The notes beneath the pieces were generated by a model that was given only the letters and a program-made list of their open reading frames with translations, was not told the origin of the DNA and did no database searches. The translations under genes were made by a program, and so were the position numbers. A stretch of 64,000 nucleotides of DNA from Enterobacter cloacae complex sp. ECNIH7. Lineage in GTDB: Bacteria; Pseudomonadota; Gammaproteobacteria; Enterobacterales; Enterobacteriaceae. The stretch covers positions 1,860,001-1,924,000 of the forward strand of contig NZ_CP017990.1 in the NCBI RefSeq assembly GCF_002208095.1, read 5' to 3'. Below, in pieces: positions 7,571-16,399 of this stretch; within the stretch, counting starts at the first letter, position 1; each line of letters starts with the position of its first letter.

Positions 7571-8605
7571 TCATACGAGGAAAAATTCGCCAAAGCCCAT
7601 CTTCTTCAGCCCCCGACGGTAGGCAATTGAGCTTTTATCGGCGGGAATATGGGCTTCCAGCGTCAGATCCAGCGGCAGGCTTTCCGGGCGCTGGGTTTCG
7701 ACCATCAGGCGATCCTCTTCAAAAATCCGCAGGTTAAAGGCATGTACATCTTCCACCGGGATATGCAGGTCAAAGTTACGCGCGATCGGCGCGAACATGC
7801 GGGTTACACGTGACGAGACGGGCGATGCGGCGTTCATAATGACCAGTCTCGATTCTCCCGGAAAATGAATCGTCAGGGTGGCGGTAAACGGCAGATGCAT
7901 TTCAAAATGGCGCAGCCACTGGAATCCTTCTGGCGCCTGCACGGGTGAACTGGCGGGATAGTTGCTCACGGAGCTCCAGTAATCGGCAACAAAACCGAAC
8001 GGCGTCTCCTGCGGCTGATAGGTGGGAACCAGCTGATTACTGGGATCGGCAAAGGTATCGGTGTGGATCCAGGCAAAGTGTGCCACGTCCAGAAACCCCT
8101 CCACCTGACGTCCGGCAAAGCCGTTCACCTCAAACGCCGGGCAGTTGATCTGCTGAAATCCGTCGTCATCCCAGTGCGGCATGGTGGGCAGCGGTACAGG
8201 ATTGTCCGGGTCAAACGCCAGGCAGGTCCAGATCAGGCCGAAGCGCTCTTCCACGGCGTAGTTTATCAGGTTCAGCTTCGCCGGAACGGGCTGGTCGGGG
8301 CTGGACGGAATACGGTTGCAGCGCCCGTCCTCCCCAAAGCGGAGGCCGTGGTAGGGGCAGATAATCCCATGCTCATCGTGAAAGCCGAGCGTCAGCGGCA
8401 CGCCGCGGTGCGGGCAGACGTCACGGGCGACCACGACCTGGTCGTTAATCCGGTAAATCACCAGCTGTTCATCCAGCAGGGTCGCCTTAACCGGTGCCGG
8501 GCCAACGTCGCAGGCGCGCGCGACCGGATGCCAGCATTTCGCGAGGCGCAGCCAGTCCTCTGGCTCAAACGTGCAGTGGGCGGGTGGAGTCGGTTCTCTT
8601 TTCAT
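7571..8605 (-). CDS. hpxD: HpxD-type Rieske non-haem iron oxygenase
   Basis: This 344-residue oxygenase has the Rieske cluster motif C-P-H-R-G ... C-P-Y-H-G-L in the first 110 residues and the mononuclear iron site D-V-A-H-F-A-W-I-H. It corresponds to HpxD, the oxygenase component that replaces xanthine dehydrogenase in Klebsiella-type hypoxanthine oxidation. The start at 8605 is preceded by AGAGGG; the longer frame to 8656 would run into hpxO. It lies 17 bases after hpxO and ends overlapping the region before hpxE. Substrate specificity is inferred from the neighbouring urate genes. Confidence 0.87.
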   Translation of the reverse strand: MKREPTPPAHCTFEPEDWLRLAKCWHPVARACDVGPAPVKATLLDEQLVIYRINDQVVVARDVCPHRGVPLTLGFHDEHGIICPYHGLRFGEDGRCNRIPSSPDQPVPAKLNLINYAVEERFGLIWTCLAFDPDNPVPLPTMPHWDDDGFQQINCPAFEVNGFAGRQVEGFLDVAHFAWIHTDTFADPSNQLVPTYQPQETPFGFVADYWSSVSNYPASSPVQAPEGFQWLRHFEMHLPFTATLTIHFPGESRLVIMNAASPVSSRVTRMFAPIARNFDLHIPVEDVHAFNLRIFEEDRLMVETQRPESLPLDLTLEAHIPADKSSIAYRRGLKKMGFGEFFLV

Positions 8606-8622
8606 CGTTGTCCCTCTTGCGT

Positions 8623-9777
8623 TCAGCCCAACGGGCCGCCCTGAATGGTCTCGCACAGACCGTTGATGATGCGCTCGCCGGTCTCCTCTTTGAGCTCCTG
8701 ATACCAGGCCTGCGTCAACGCCATGTCTTTCCCGTGGGTGACGTCGCAGCGTTTACGCGCCTTCAGGACCAGGTCGCGCACCCGGTCGCAGCGCAGCGCC
8801 TCGTACTGCCGCAGCGCCAGCGTGATGTTGTGGTTTTCTCGCAGGCATTCTCCCAGCACCACGGCGTCTTCCATCGCCGCACAGCCGCCCTGGCCGATAT
8901 CCGGCGTGGTGCTGTGTCCGGCATCGCCGAGCAGCGCGACGTTGCCGCGCACCAGGCTGTCGAACGGCTCAATGTCGTGGATTTCAATGCGGTTGGTCGT
9001 TTCAGGATCCAGCGCCGCGATAAGCTTCTGCACCGGCGGCGCCCATCCGCGGAAGTAGCCCGTAAGGTCGGCGCGCAGGGTGGTGCGATCCTCTGCCAGG
9101 CCCGCGGGCAGCGGCACGTCAAAAAAGAAGTAGAAGCGTCCGCCGGAGACGGGCATCAGCGACACGCGTTTGCCTTCGCCAACGAAGGTGGTCCACTGGT
9201 GCGCCGGGGCGATTTCTTCGTCAATCTTCACCAGCCCGTTCCAGTTCACGTACCCGGCGTAGCGGCGCTCCGGGGTATACCCCAGCACGTACGGGCGCAC
9301 GGCGGAGTGGCTGCCGTCGGCGGCAATCAGAAAATCGCCGGCTGCCGTGGTGCCGTCGGTGAAGGTCACGTTCACGCCCGCGTCGTCTTCATGGACGCGT
9401 TCGACGCGCTTGCCGAACTGCACCTTATCGCGCCCCCAGAAGTCCAGCATTTCGCGCTGAAGCTCGGCGCGCGAGACGGGGCAGGGACGCCCGCCGGTAC
9501 GCTCAACCAGCGGGGCAAGGCTGAAGCGGGTCAGGGTGTCGCCGCGCCGGTAATCCTTGTAGGCCATAAAACGCATCGGACCGCCGTACGTCTCGATGAT
9601 GTCGCCCATGCCGAGGTGCTGCATGCATTTCACGCCGTTCGGCCAGATGGAGATGGCCGCCCCGACGGGCCTGATCTCTTTGACGGCTTCAAACACGGTA
9701 CAGTCGATGCCCGCTTTCTTCAGCGCGACGGCGGCGCTCAGGCCGCCAATACCCGCACCAATGACGATTGCTCTCAT
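8623..9777 (-). CDS. hpxO: FAD-dependent urate hydroxylase HpxO
   Basis: This 384-residue flavoprotein monooxygenase has the dinucleotide fold GAGIGGLSAAVALKKAG at residues 8-24 and the second FAD motif GDAGHSTTPDIGQGG near 285. Its length equals that of Klebsiella HpxO, which converts urate to 5-hydroxyisourate with NADH and oxygen. The divergently transcribed hpxQ and hpxT encode the next two steps, which strongly supports the call. It is the first gene of the minus-strand unit hpxO-D-E; an inverted repeat in the divergent promoter region may be a shared operator. Confidence 0.93.
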   Translation of the reverse strand: MRAIVIGAGIGGLSAAVALKKAGIDCTVFEAVKEIRPVGAAISIWPNGVKCMQHLGMGDIIETYGGPMRFMAYKDYRRGDTLTRFSLAPLVERTGGRPCPVSRAELQREMLDFWGRDKVQFGKRVERVHEDDAGVNVTFTDGTTAAGDFLIAADGSHSAVRPYVLGYTPERRYAGYVNWNGLVKIDEEIAPAHQWTTFVGEGKRVSLMPVSGGRFYFFFDVPLPAGLAEDRTTLRADLTGYFRGWAPPVQKLIAALDPETTNRIEIHDIEPFDSLVRGNVALLGDAGHSTTPDIGQGGCAAMEDAVVLGECLRENHNITLALRQYEALRCDRVRDLVLKARKRCDVTHGKDMALTQAWYQELKEETGERIINGLCETIQGGPLG

Positions 9778-9862
9778 GCTTCTCTCCTTTTGCAGGGTGT
9801 AAAGACATTCAGCAATTTGCGTACCAGGCTGCAGAGTGGCGAAAACGGCGTTGTGAGGGGGA

Positions 9863-9889
9863 CGTTTGCACTGCTAAGGTGCGCAAACG
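9863..9889. promoter_or_regulatory. Inverted repeat in the hpxO/hpxQ divergent promoter region
   Basis: CGTTTGC and GCAAACG form a 7-bp dyad with a 13-bp spacer in the 239-bp gap between hpxO and hpxQ. The size would suit a LysR- or GntR-type dimer. No regulator gene is adjacent, so which protein binds is unknown. Confidence 0.35.
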
Positions 9890-10016
9890 CGGTGAACGTG
9901 CCTTTTTTTGAATCAAAAATTTCCAGTTGAGCTATACGGAATCGACTGTTTCACACCCGCGTTCAGAGTGGCGTGGTTTGTGCAATAACCAGGAGGAAGA
10001 CAATAAAGGAGACACT

Positions 10017-10517
10017 ATGATCGCACTGCACGACTTCAATCATCTTCCCCACGAAAAGGCGTTAGCGCTGATCCATCCCTGCGTGGCGCTCCCCGGCTGG
10101 GCCGATGCGCTGGCTCTGGGGCGGCCCTACGCCAGCCGGGACGAATTGTTCAGTACGGCAAACGCGCTGACGCAAAACTGGGATGAAGCGGCGCTGGCGC
10201 AGGCCCTGAGCGCCCATCCGCGCATCGGGGAAAAGCCCGCTGGTTCACAGGCGGAGGCGGCGCTGTCGCGCCAGGAGCAGGGCGAGGTGAACGATCGCGA
10301 TGCTGACCTTGCCCGGGCGCTGCGTGAGGGAAATGCCCGCTACGAGGCCCGCTTCGGACGCGTCTTTCTGATCCGCGCGAAGGGCCGCAGCGGCGAGGAG
10401 ATTTTACAGGCGCTGCACGCGCGGCTGGAGAACAGCGACGCGCAGGAAGTCCGTGCCGCGCTGGAACAGCTGCGGGAAATTACGCTGCTACGGCTGGAAG
10501 GAGTCATTAGCGAATGA
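10017..10517 (+). CDS. hpxQ: OHCU decarboxylase HpxQ
   Basis: This 166-residue protein is of the 2-oxo-4-hydroxy-4-carboxy-5-ureidoimidazoline decarboxylase family. The diagnostic HPRIGEK motif carrying the catalytic His is present at about residues 64-70. It yields S-allantoin from OHCU in urate breakdown. The start at 10017 is chosen because AAGGAG lies five bases upstream; a longer in-frame extension to 9927 has no such signal and looks non-coding. Its stop overlaps the hpxT start by ATGA. Confidence 0.92.
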   Translation: MIALHDFNHLPHEKALALIHPCVALPGWADALALGRPYASRDELFSTANALTQNWDEAALAQALSAHPRIGEKPAGSQAEAALSRQEQGEVNDRDADLARALREGNARYEARFGRVFLIRAKGRSGEEILQALHARLENSDAQEVRAALEQLREITLLRLEGVISE

Positions 10518-10837
10518 GCACACTTAGCACCCATATTCTGGATATCTCAACGGGCAAACCCGCAGAGGGCGTGACGGTCCATCTCGAACGGGAGGGCGAA
10601 ATCATGGCGACGGGCGTGACCAACGCTAATGGTCGCATCACCGAATTTGTCCCTTTCCTGCCCGCGGGCCGCTATCGGCTGGTGGCGGAGATCGGCGCGT
10701 GGTTTAGCGAAACCGGTCGCGGCACGATCTGGCCCTGCGCGCAAATTGATTTTGTGACGGGAGAAACGGCAGACGAACATTTCCACCTGCCGTTTGTGAT
10801 TGCGCCCGGCGGGTGGTCAACCTACCGGGGCAGTTGA
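10514..10837 (+). CDS. hpxT: 5-hydroxyisourate hydrolase HpxT
   Basis: This 107-residue transthyretin-like protein has the family signatures LSTHILD at the N-terminus and the C-terminal tetrapeptide YRGS. It hydrolyses 5-hydroxyisourate to OHCU, the step between HpxO and HpxQ. It is translationally coupled to hpxQ. Its last 21 bases overlap the 3' end of the convergent guaD gene. Confidence 0.94.
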   Translation: MSTLSTHILDISTGKPAEGVTVHLEREGEIMATGVTNANGRITEFVPFLPAGRYRLVAEIGAWFSETGRGTIWPCAQIDFVTGETADEHFHLPFVIAPGGWSTYRGS

Positions 10838-12136
10838 CCACACCCGCTCGCCGTTGACCCAGGTCTCGCTGATGTTGCGCTCGTCGCCGAGGGTCATCAG
10901 CACAAAAAGCTGCTCGTAGATATCCTGGCAGCGGCGATTGCGCAGGCGCTGCAGCGGCGTCACGTCGGGGTCGATCACCACGAAATCCGCCTCTTTCCCG
11001 GGCGCGAAGTTGCCAATCTTATCTTCGAGCCTGAGAGCGTGCGCGCCGCCCAGCGTGGCGTGGTAAAACGCCTCGCTGGCGCGAAGGCGGTAGCTCTGGA
11101 GCTGGCCCACCTTGTAGGCCTCACCCAGGGTGCGCAGCATGCTGAAGGTGGTGCCCGCGCCGACGTCGGTGCCGATGCCCATCCGCACCCTGTGCTGCCA
11201 GCAGGCGGGCAGGCGAAACAGCCCGCTGCCGAGAAACAGGTTAGAGGTGGGGCAAAACGCCACCGCCGAGCCGGTGTCGTGCAGGCACTGCCACTCGCTG
11301 TGGTGCAGATGGATCGCGTGGGCAAACACGCTGCGCTCGCCGGTCAGGCCGTAGTGGTGATACACGTCCAGATAGCGCTCGTGCTCCGGCCAGAGATCGT
11401 TCACCCAGGCCACTTCGTTGGGGTTTTCGCTGAGATGGGTCTGCAGCCAGGTATCCGGAAACTCCTCTCTGAGCAGGCTGACCGCGGCGAGCAGCTCGGG
11501 GGATGAGGTCGGCGCAAAGCGCGGGGTAATGGCGTAGCCCAGCCGTCCCCGGTGGTGCCAGCGCTGGATCAGCGCCCGCGTCTGCCGGTAGCTCTGCTTC
11601 GCGTCTTCGCTCAGGTAGTCCGGCGTGTGTCTGTCCATCATCACCTTTCCGGCGATAAGGCGCATGTTCAGGCGCAGGGCTTCGGTAAACAGCGCCTCGA
11701 CCGATTCCGGATGCAGCGTGCAAAACACCAGCGCGGTGGTGGTGCCGTTGCTCACCAGCTGCTGAATGAAAAATTCGGCGATCTCTTTCGCGTAGGCTTC
11801 ATCGGAAAACTGGCTCTCCACCGGGAAGGTGTAGGTGGTCAGCCACTCCAGCAGCTGTTCGCCAAAGGCGCCGATCATCTCCGTTTGCGGATAATGGACG
11901 TGGGTGTCGACAAAACCGGGCAGCAGCAGCCTGCCGCGCAGGTCGGTGTAGCCCTTGTGGGGGTCAAGATACTGCTCACCCTCCTGCCACGGCATGTGCG
12001 CCAGAATTTTCCCGCTCTGTATAAACAGCAGCCCGTCCTCAAGGTAGCGCGCGTGTTGGGCAATCGCGTCTGCGCTGTCGCAGACCTGGGCAATATCAAA
12101 AAATGCGCCGCGGATCGCTGTCTGGTAATCCATCAT
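10817..12136 (-). CDS. guaD: Guanine deaminase
   Basis: This is an amidohydrolase of 439 residues. The metal site D-T-H-V-H-Y-P-Q is near residue 83, later ligands lie in L-Q-T-H-L-S-E-N and F-A-H-A-I-H, and G-I-G-T-D-V-G-A-G gives the terminal Asp region. These match GuaD, which deaminates guanine to xanthine in the cytoplasm and so feeds the purine pathway here. Either of two adjacent ATGs (12136 or 12133) may be used; AGGA lies upstream. It follows the permease gene by about 100 bases and is probably cotranscribed with it. Confidence 0.93.
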   Translation of the reverse strand: MMDYQTAIRGAFFDIAQVCDSADAIAQHARYLEDGLLFIQSGKILAHMPWQEGEQYLDPHKGYTDLRGRLLLPGFVDTHVHYPQTEMIGAFGEQLLEWLTTYTFPVESQFSDEAYAKEIAEFFIQQLVSNGTTTALVFCTLHPESVEALFTEALRLNMRLIAGKVMMDRHTPDYLSEDAKQSYRQTRALIQRWHHRGRLGYAITPRFAPTSSPELLAAVSLLREEFPDTWLQTHLSENPNEVAWVNDLWPEHERYLDVYHHYGLTGERSVFAHAIHLHHSEWQCLHDTGSAVAFCPTSNLFLGSGLFRLPACWQHRVRMGIGTDVGAGTTFSMLRTLGEAYKVGQLQSYRLRASEAFYHATLGGAHALRLEDKIGNFAPGKEADFVVIDPDVTPLQRLRNRRCQDIYEQLFVLMTLGDERNISETWVNGERVWSTAPVG

Positions 12137-12203
12137 GGTTCCTGCCTTAGTGTTTGCGTAGCGGGGGTGAGAAGGCGCAGCAAGAACGGTGCCAGAATGA
12201 ACG

Positions 12204-12224
12204 GGCCGCAGATACGCTGCGGCC
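12204..12224 (-). terminator. GC-rich hairpin between the permease gene and guaD
   Basis: A perfect 8-bp stem GGCCGCAG/CTGCGGCC with a 5-base loop follows the permease stop. It has no T-tract, so it may be an intercistronic processing or attenuating hairpin rather than a full terminator. Confidence 0.45.
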
Positions 12225-12235
12225 GGAGGAGGGGG

Positions 12236-13732
12236 TTACTCTTTTTGCGTTGCCACGCGGGAGCTGAACGACGTCGCGCCCGCCGTCTCGCGCTCTTCCC
12301 GCGCCAGCCAGCGGTAGGTGACGCCGCCGAGGAAGACGCCGATAAACCAGCTCAAGTTTGCCACCTCATGCAGGGCCGGGATGAAGCTAATCACCAGGCC
12401 CACGGCAACGGACGGGATCAGCGCGCCAATCGCTTTCGGGTTGAAACCGTTGCGGTACCAGTATTTGCCCTTTGGCGTGTCGTCGAACAGATCGTCAACC
12501 GACACCTTGCCGCGCTTAATCAGGTAGAAGTCGGCAATCAGAATGCCGAACAGCGGGCCGATAAACGCCCCGAGCACGTCCAGGGTGTAGTGGATAAGCT
12601 CCGGCGAGTTGAACAGGTTCCACGGGGTAAGCAGGATCGAGCCGACGGCGGCAATCATGCCCCCGGTGCGGAAGCTGATCTTCTGCGGCGAGCAGTTAGA
12701 GAAATCAAACGCCGGGGAGACGAAGTTCGCGACGATGTTGATCCCGATGGTAGCGGTGATCATCGTCAGCAGGCCAATCGCCACGGCCAGATCGTTGCCC
12801 ACGCGGCTGACGGTTTCGATCGGGTCGGTGATCATGCGGCCAAACAGCGACTGGGTGCCGGAGACAATGACTACGGTGACGATGGAGAACAGCAGGAAGT
12901 TAAACGGTAGCCCCCAGCGGTTGCCGCGGCGGATCTCGCCCATGCTTTTGCCGTAGCGGGAGAAGTCGCCGAAGTTGAGCAGCGGGCCGGAGAAGTAAGA
13001 CACCACCAGCGCGGTCGCGGTGATCATCTGCCAGGTCTGCTCGCCCGCGCTCAGGGATTTGCTGGCGAGGGTGAAGGAGATCCCGTCAAAACCGGTCTTG
13101 TATACAATCCATCCGGCGAGGGCCAGCATCACCACGTAGACCGCCGGGCCGGCGATATCAATAAAGCGCTTGATGGCGTTCATGCCGTGCCAGAAGACCA
13201 TCGCCTGCAGGACCCACATGATAGCAAAGCAGATCCAGCCCAGATGCGACAGGCCAAGGAACGCGCCGGTGGTGAGCGAAGAGAGCGACGGCCAGAACTT
13301 CAGCGCCACCAGCATCAGAGCGTTGGCGGCCAGATAGGTCTGAATGCCGTACCACGCGAAGGCAATCAGCCCGCGGATCACCGCCGGAATATTGGCCCCG
13401 AAGACGCCAAACGCCTGACGGCTGATCACCGCATAGGGCACGCCCGCCATCTGGCTCGGTTTGGCCACCAGGTTGGCGCACAGCTGCACGATGCAAATCC
13501 CCACCAGCAGGCAAAGCAGCACCTGCCAGCTTGCCAGCCCGAGCGTAAAGAAGCTCGCGGCGACAACATAACCCCCCATGCTGTGAACATCCGACATCCA
13601 GAACGAAAAGATGTTGTACCAGCTCCAGTTCTGGTCACGCGTCGGTGCCAGATCCTCATTGCAAAGACGTGGGCTGTAAACCGCACCGGAATCAGCGGCC
13701 GTACCTTGCTGTGCGTTTTGACTGTTTGGCAT
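12236..13732 (-). CDS. hpxC: NCS1 family nucleobase/allantoin permease (HpxC-type)
   Basis: This 498-residue protein has about twelve hydrophobic segments. It has the NCS1 features of an N-terminal N-E-D-L-A-P block before the first helix and conserved WSWYNIFSFWM. NCS1 carriers import purines, cytosine, hydantoins or allantoin with a cation. Its place opposite the hpxSAB operon matches the Klebsiella gene named hpxC, regarded as an allantoin permease; the exact substrate cannot be read from sequence. AGGAG precedes the ATG by eight bases. Confidence 0.8.
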   Translation of the reverse strand: MPNSQNAQQGTAADSGAVYSPRLCNEDLAPTRDQNWSWYNIFSFWMSDVHSMGGYVVAASFFTLGLASWQVLLCLLVGICIVQLCANLVAKPSQMAGVPYAVISRQAFGVFGANIPAVIRGLIAFAWYGIQTYLAANALMLVALKFWPSLSSLTTGAFLGLSHLGWICFAIMWVLQAMVFWHGMNAIKRFIDIAGPAVYVVMLALAGWIVYKTGFDGISFTLASKSLSAGEQTWQMITATALVVSYFSGPLLNFGDFSRYGKSMGEIRRGNRWGLPFNFLLFSIVTVVIVSGTQSLFGRMITDPIETVSRVGNDLAVAIGLLTMITATIGINIVANFVSPAFDFSNCSPQKISFRTGGMIAAVGSILLTPWNLFNSPELIHYTLDVLGAFIGPLFGILIADFYLIKRGKVSVDDLFDDTPKGKYWYRNGFNPKAIGALIPSVAVGLVISFIPALHEVANLSWFIGVFLGGVTYRWLAREERETAGATSFSSRVATQKE

Positions 13733-13811
13733 GAAACCTGCTCCTGTGAATGAAAACCCGTTAAGCGGGAGTGCAGACGGTGTTGCAGGATCCAGGCCAA
13801 GATAATAAATC

Positions 13812-13844
13812 TTGTATGCAATATTTTATTTTTATGTATACGAT
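13812..13844. promoter_or_regulatory. Paired GTATRC half-palindromes between hpxC and hpxS
   Basis: TTGTATGCAA (13812-13821) and ATGTATACGAT (13834-13844) have centres exactly 22 bp apart, two helical turns, in the 144-bp divergent promoter region. They resemble GntR/FCD-type operators and are candidates for HpxS binding. This is inference from pattern and location. Confidence 0.4.
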
Positions 13845-13876
13845 TCGATAACGAAGAGTAAAAGACGGAGTGGTGA

Positions 13877-14593
13877 ATGAACAACATAAACGCCCTGCAG
13901 ACCGCGCCAGACCTGCATGACAAAGACGAATCGATCTTTCAGGCGCTGATGACCGCGATAGTCGAACATCAGCTTCTGCCGGGGAGCAAACTGCCGGAAG
14001 AGGCGCTGGCCGAGGTGTTTGGCGTAAGCCGCACGGGCATCCGCAAGGTGCTTCAACGACTCGCCGCTGTGCAAATGGTCACCTTAACGCCCAAGCGTGG
14101 TGCACACGTTGCCAGCCCGACGGTGGAAGAGGCGCAGCACATCTTCCGCACCCGCGCCCTGCTGGAGGTCGCCAACCTGCCGGACGTGCTGGCCCGCTGC
14201 CAGTCGCCGCACCTTGCCGCGCTGGAGGCCATCATTCGCCAGGAGCAGCAGGCGCACGAGGCGTACGACGGCCCGGCGGCAATTCGCCACTCCGCCAATT
14301 TCCACATTCAGCTGCAGGCCATCTCCGGCAACCAGGTGCTGACGGAGATGGTCACCGGCCTGAGCCAGCGCTCGTCGCTGGTGATTGCCACCTGGGGCGC
14401 GCCGTGGCGTCAGGGGTGCCGCTGCAACGATCACGAACAGCTTGTGGATCTGCTGCGCCAGAAGGCGCTCCAGCCGCTCAGCGATGCCTTAATGCACCAT
14501 TTTGAACATATCGTCGCCAGCCTCTGCTTCGAGCGGGCGGGCGAGTGTCTGCCTGATTTTGCCCGGCTGTTTGCCGGCCACAAGGAGTCGTAA
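13877..14593 (+). CDS. hpxS: GntR/FadR-type transcriptional regulator HpxS
   Basis: This 238-residue regulator has an N-terminal winged helix (residues 20-80, with G-S-K-L-P-E-E-A-L-A-E-V-F-G-V-S-R-T) and a C-terminal all-helical FCD ligand-binding domain. It precedes and overlaps hpxA by TAATG and is divergent from the permease gene, as in Klebsiella. It probably controls hpxSAB and the hpxC-guaD unit in response to an allantoin-pathway metabolite. GGAG lies seven bases before the start. Confidence 0.88.
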   Translation: MNNINALQTAPDLHDKDESIFQALMTAIVEHQLLPGSKLPEEALAEVFGVSRTGIRKVLQRLAAVQMVTLTPKRGAHVASPTVEEAQHIFRTRALLEVANLPDVLARCQSPHLAALEAIIRQEQQAHEAYDGPAAIRHSANFHIQLQAISGNQVLTEMVTGLSQRSSLVIATWGAPWRQGCRCNDHEQLVDLLRQKALQPLSDALMHHFEHIVASLCFERAGECLPDFARLFAGHKES

Positions 14594-15336
14594 TGTCCTC
14601 TGTCTGTATACAAGTGATCAACCCCAACACCAGCCTCGCGATGACGGAAACCATCGGCGCGGCGGCCCGCGCGGTGGCGGCGCCGGGAACGGAGATCCTC
14701 GCGGTCTGCCCGAGCGCGGGCGTGCCGTCTATAGAAGGCCACTTTGATGAGGCCATCGCCGCCGTGGGGGTTCTCGAACAGGTTAAGCTCGGCAGAGAGC
14801 AGGGCGTGGACGGTCACGTCATCGCCTGCTTTGGCGATCCGGGCCTGCTGGCGGCGCGCGAGCTGGCGCAGGGGCCGGTTATAGGCATTGCGGAAGCCGC
14901 CATGCATATGGCGACGCTGGTGGCGACGCGCTTTTCGGTGGTCACCACGCTGCCGCGCACGTTGATTATTGCCCGCCATCTGCTGCACCAGTATGGCTTT
15001 CACGATCGCTGCGCGGCGCTGCACGCTATCGATCTCCCGGTGCTGGCGCTGGAAGACGGCAGCGGTCTGGCGCAGGAAAAAGTGCGTGCGCGCTGTATAC
15101 AGGCGCTGAAAGAGGACGGCTGCGGGGCCATCGTGCTGGGCTGCGGCGGCATGGCGACGCTGGCGCAGGAGCTGACGCGCGAGCTGCGCGTGCCGGTCAT
15201 CGACGGCGTCAGCGCGGCGGTGAAGATGGTGGAGTCGCTTGTGGCGCTGGGGCTGTCGACCAGCAAGCACGGGGATCTGGCCTACCCGGAGAAAAAAGCG
15301 TTAAGCGGACAGTTTCAGGCATTGAATCCATTTTAA
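14593..15336 (+). CDS. hpxA: Allantoin racemase HpxA
   Basis: This 247-residue Asp/Glu/hydantoin racemase family member has the two catalytic cysteines in A-C-F-G-D-P-G and L-G-C-G-G-M and the N-terminal block INPNTS. Placement between the GntR regulator and an allantoinase supports allantoin racemisation, which supplies the enantiomer that the allantoinase accepts. The start overlaps the hpxS stop. Confidence 0.9.
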   Translation: MSSVCIQVINPNTSLAMTETIGAAARAVAAPGTEILAVCPSAGVPSIEGHFDEAIAAVGVLEQVKLGREQGVDGHVIACFGDPGLLAARELAQGPVIGIAEAAMHMATLVATRFSVVTTLPRTLIIARHLLHQYGFHDRCAALHAIDLPVLALEDGSGLAQEKVRARCIQALKEDGCGAIVLGCGGMATLAQELTRELRVPVIDGVSAAVKMVESLVALGLSTSKHGDLAYPEKKALSGQFQALNPF

Positions 15337-15351
15337 TTTTTGGGGGTGGCA

Positions 15352-16284
15352 ATGGGGCTTTTTGAACAGAATTACCCGCGGGATCTGCGCGGCTACGCGG
15401 GCAACCCCCCGCACGCGCGGTGGCCGAATCAGGCGCGCATCGCCGTGCAGTTTGTGCTCAATTATGAGGAAGGGGCGGAGAACCACGTTCTGCACGGCGA
15501 TGCCGGATCCGAGCAGTTCCTGTCGGACATTATCGGCGCGGCCAGCTATCCGGATAAACACATGTCGATGGACTCCCTCTACGAATACGGCAGCCGCGCC
15601 GGATTCTGGCGGATCCACAGTGAATTTCAAAAGCGCGGCCTGCCGCTGACGGTCTTCGGCGTGGCGATGGCGCTGGCGCGTCATCCGGAGATCGTCGAGG
15701 CAATCAAGGCAGCGGATTACGACGTGGTGAGCCACGGCTGGCGCTGGATCCACTACCAGAGCATGGATATCAGCCAGGAGCGCGAACACCTGCACAAGGC
15801 GGTGCACGTATTGACCGACCTTTTCGGCAAGCCGCCGACGGGCTGGTACACCGGGCGCGACAGCCCCAACACCCGCCAGCTGGTGGTGGAGCACGGCGGC
15901 TTCGACTATGACAGCGACTACTACGGCGATGACTTGCCCTTCTGGACGGAAGTGGCCTGCAGCGACGGCTCCCGCAAGCCGCACCTGATCGTGCCGTATA
16001 CGCTGGATGCCAACGACATGCGCTTCGCCACCGCGCAGGGGTTTAACACCGCCGAGCAGTTCTATACCTACCTGAAGGACAGCTTTGACGTGCTGTACGA
16101 AGAAGGGGAAAGCGCGCCGAAGATGATGTCCATCGGCATGCACTGCCGCCTGCTGGGGCGGCCGGGGCGTTTTCGCGCGCTGCAGCGTTTCCTGGATTAC
16201 GTGCAGCAGCACGAGCGGGTGTGGGTCTGTACCCGCCAGCAGATTGCCGACCACTGGCGGGAGGTGCATCCGTTTCAGAAATAA
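15352..16284 (+). CDS. hpxB: Allantoinase, polysaccharide-deacetylase type (PuuE/HpxB)
   Basis: This 310-residue protein of the cofactor-independent PuuE allantoinase family has a deacetylase-like barrel. Typical blocks are NYPRDLRGYAGNPP, SHGWRWIHY and GWYTGRDSPNTRQL. It hydrolyses allantoin to allantoate. The ATG at 15352 is preceded by a G-rich Shine-Dalgarno; an in-frame TTG at 15340 is less likely. It is the last gene of hpxSAB and is followed by a REP pair. Confidence 0.92.
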   Translation: MGLFEQNYPRDLRGYAGNPPHARWPNQARIAVQFVLNYEEGAENHVLHGDAGSEQFLSDIIGAASYPDKHMSMDSLYEYGSRAGFWRIHSEFQKRGLPLTVFGVAMALARHPEIVEAIKAADYDVVSHGWRWIHYQSMDISQEREHLHKAVHVLTDLFGKPPTGWYTGRDSPNTRQLVVEHGGFDYDSDYYGDDLPFWTEVACSDGSRKPHLIVPYTLDANDMRFATAQGFNTAEQFYTYLKDSFDVLYEEGESAPKMMSIGMHCRLLGRPGRFRALQRFLDYVQQHERVWVCTRQQIADHWREVHPFQK

Positions 16285-16299
16285 GTGTGCCTTGTTTAG

Positions 16300-16386
16300 C
16301 CGGGTGGCGGCTGCGCCTTACCCGGCCTACAGGACCCACAGGGCATACGGGACATCGCAGGCCCGGTAAGCGCAGCGCCACCGGGC
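16300..16386. repeat. Inverted REP pair (BIME-like) between hpxB and hpxZ
   Basis: Two GC-rich REP-like units of about 26-31 bp, starting GCCGGGTGGCGGCTGCGCC and, inverted, ending GCAGCGCCACCGGGC, face each other in the convergent intergenic space. They can form large hairpins and probably limit read-through from both sides. Confidence 0.75.
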
Positions 16387-16399
16387 GGGTTTTTCAGCA

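Noticed and set aside
8494..9930. A 478-codon plus-strand frame opposite hpxO and the end of hpxD
   Set aside because: It is antisense to two well-supported enzymes with intact motifs; no ribosome-binding site or recognisable domain.
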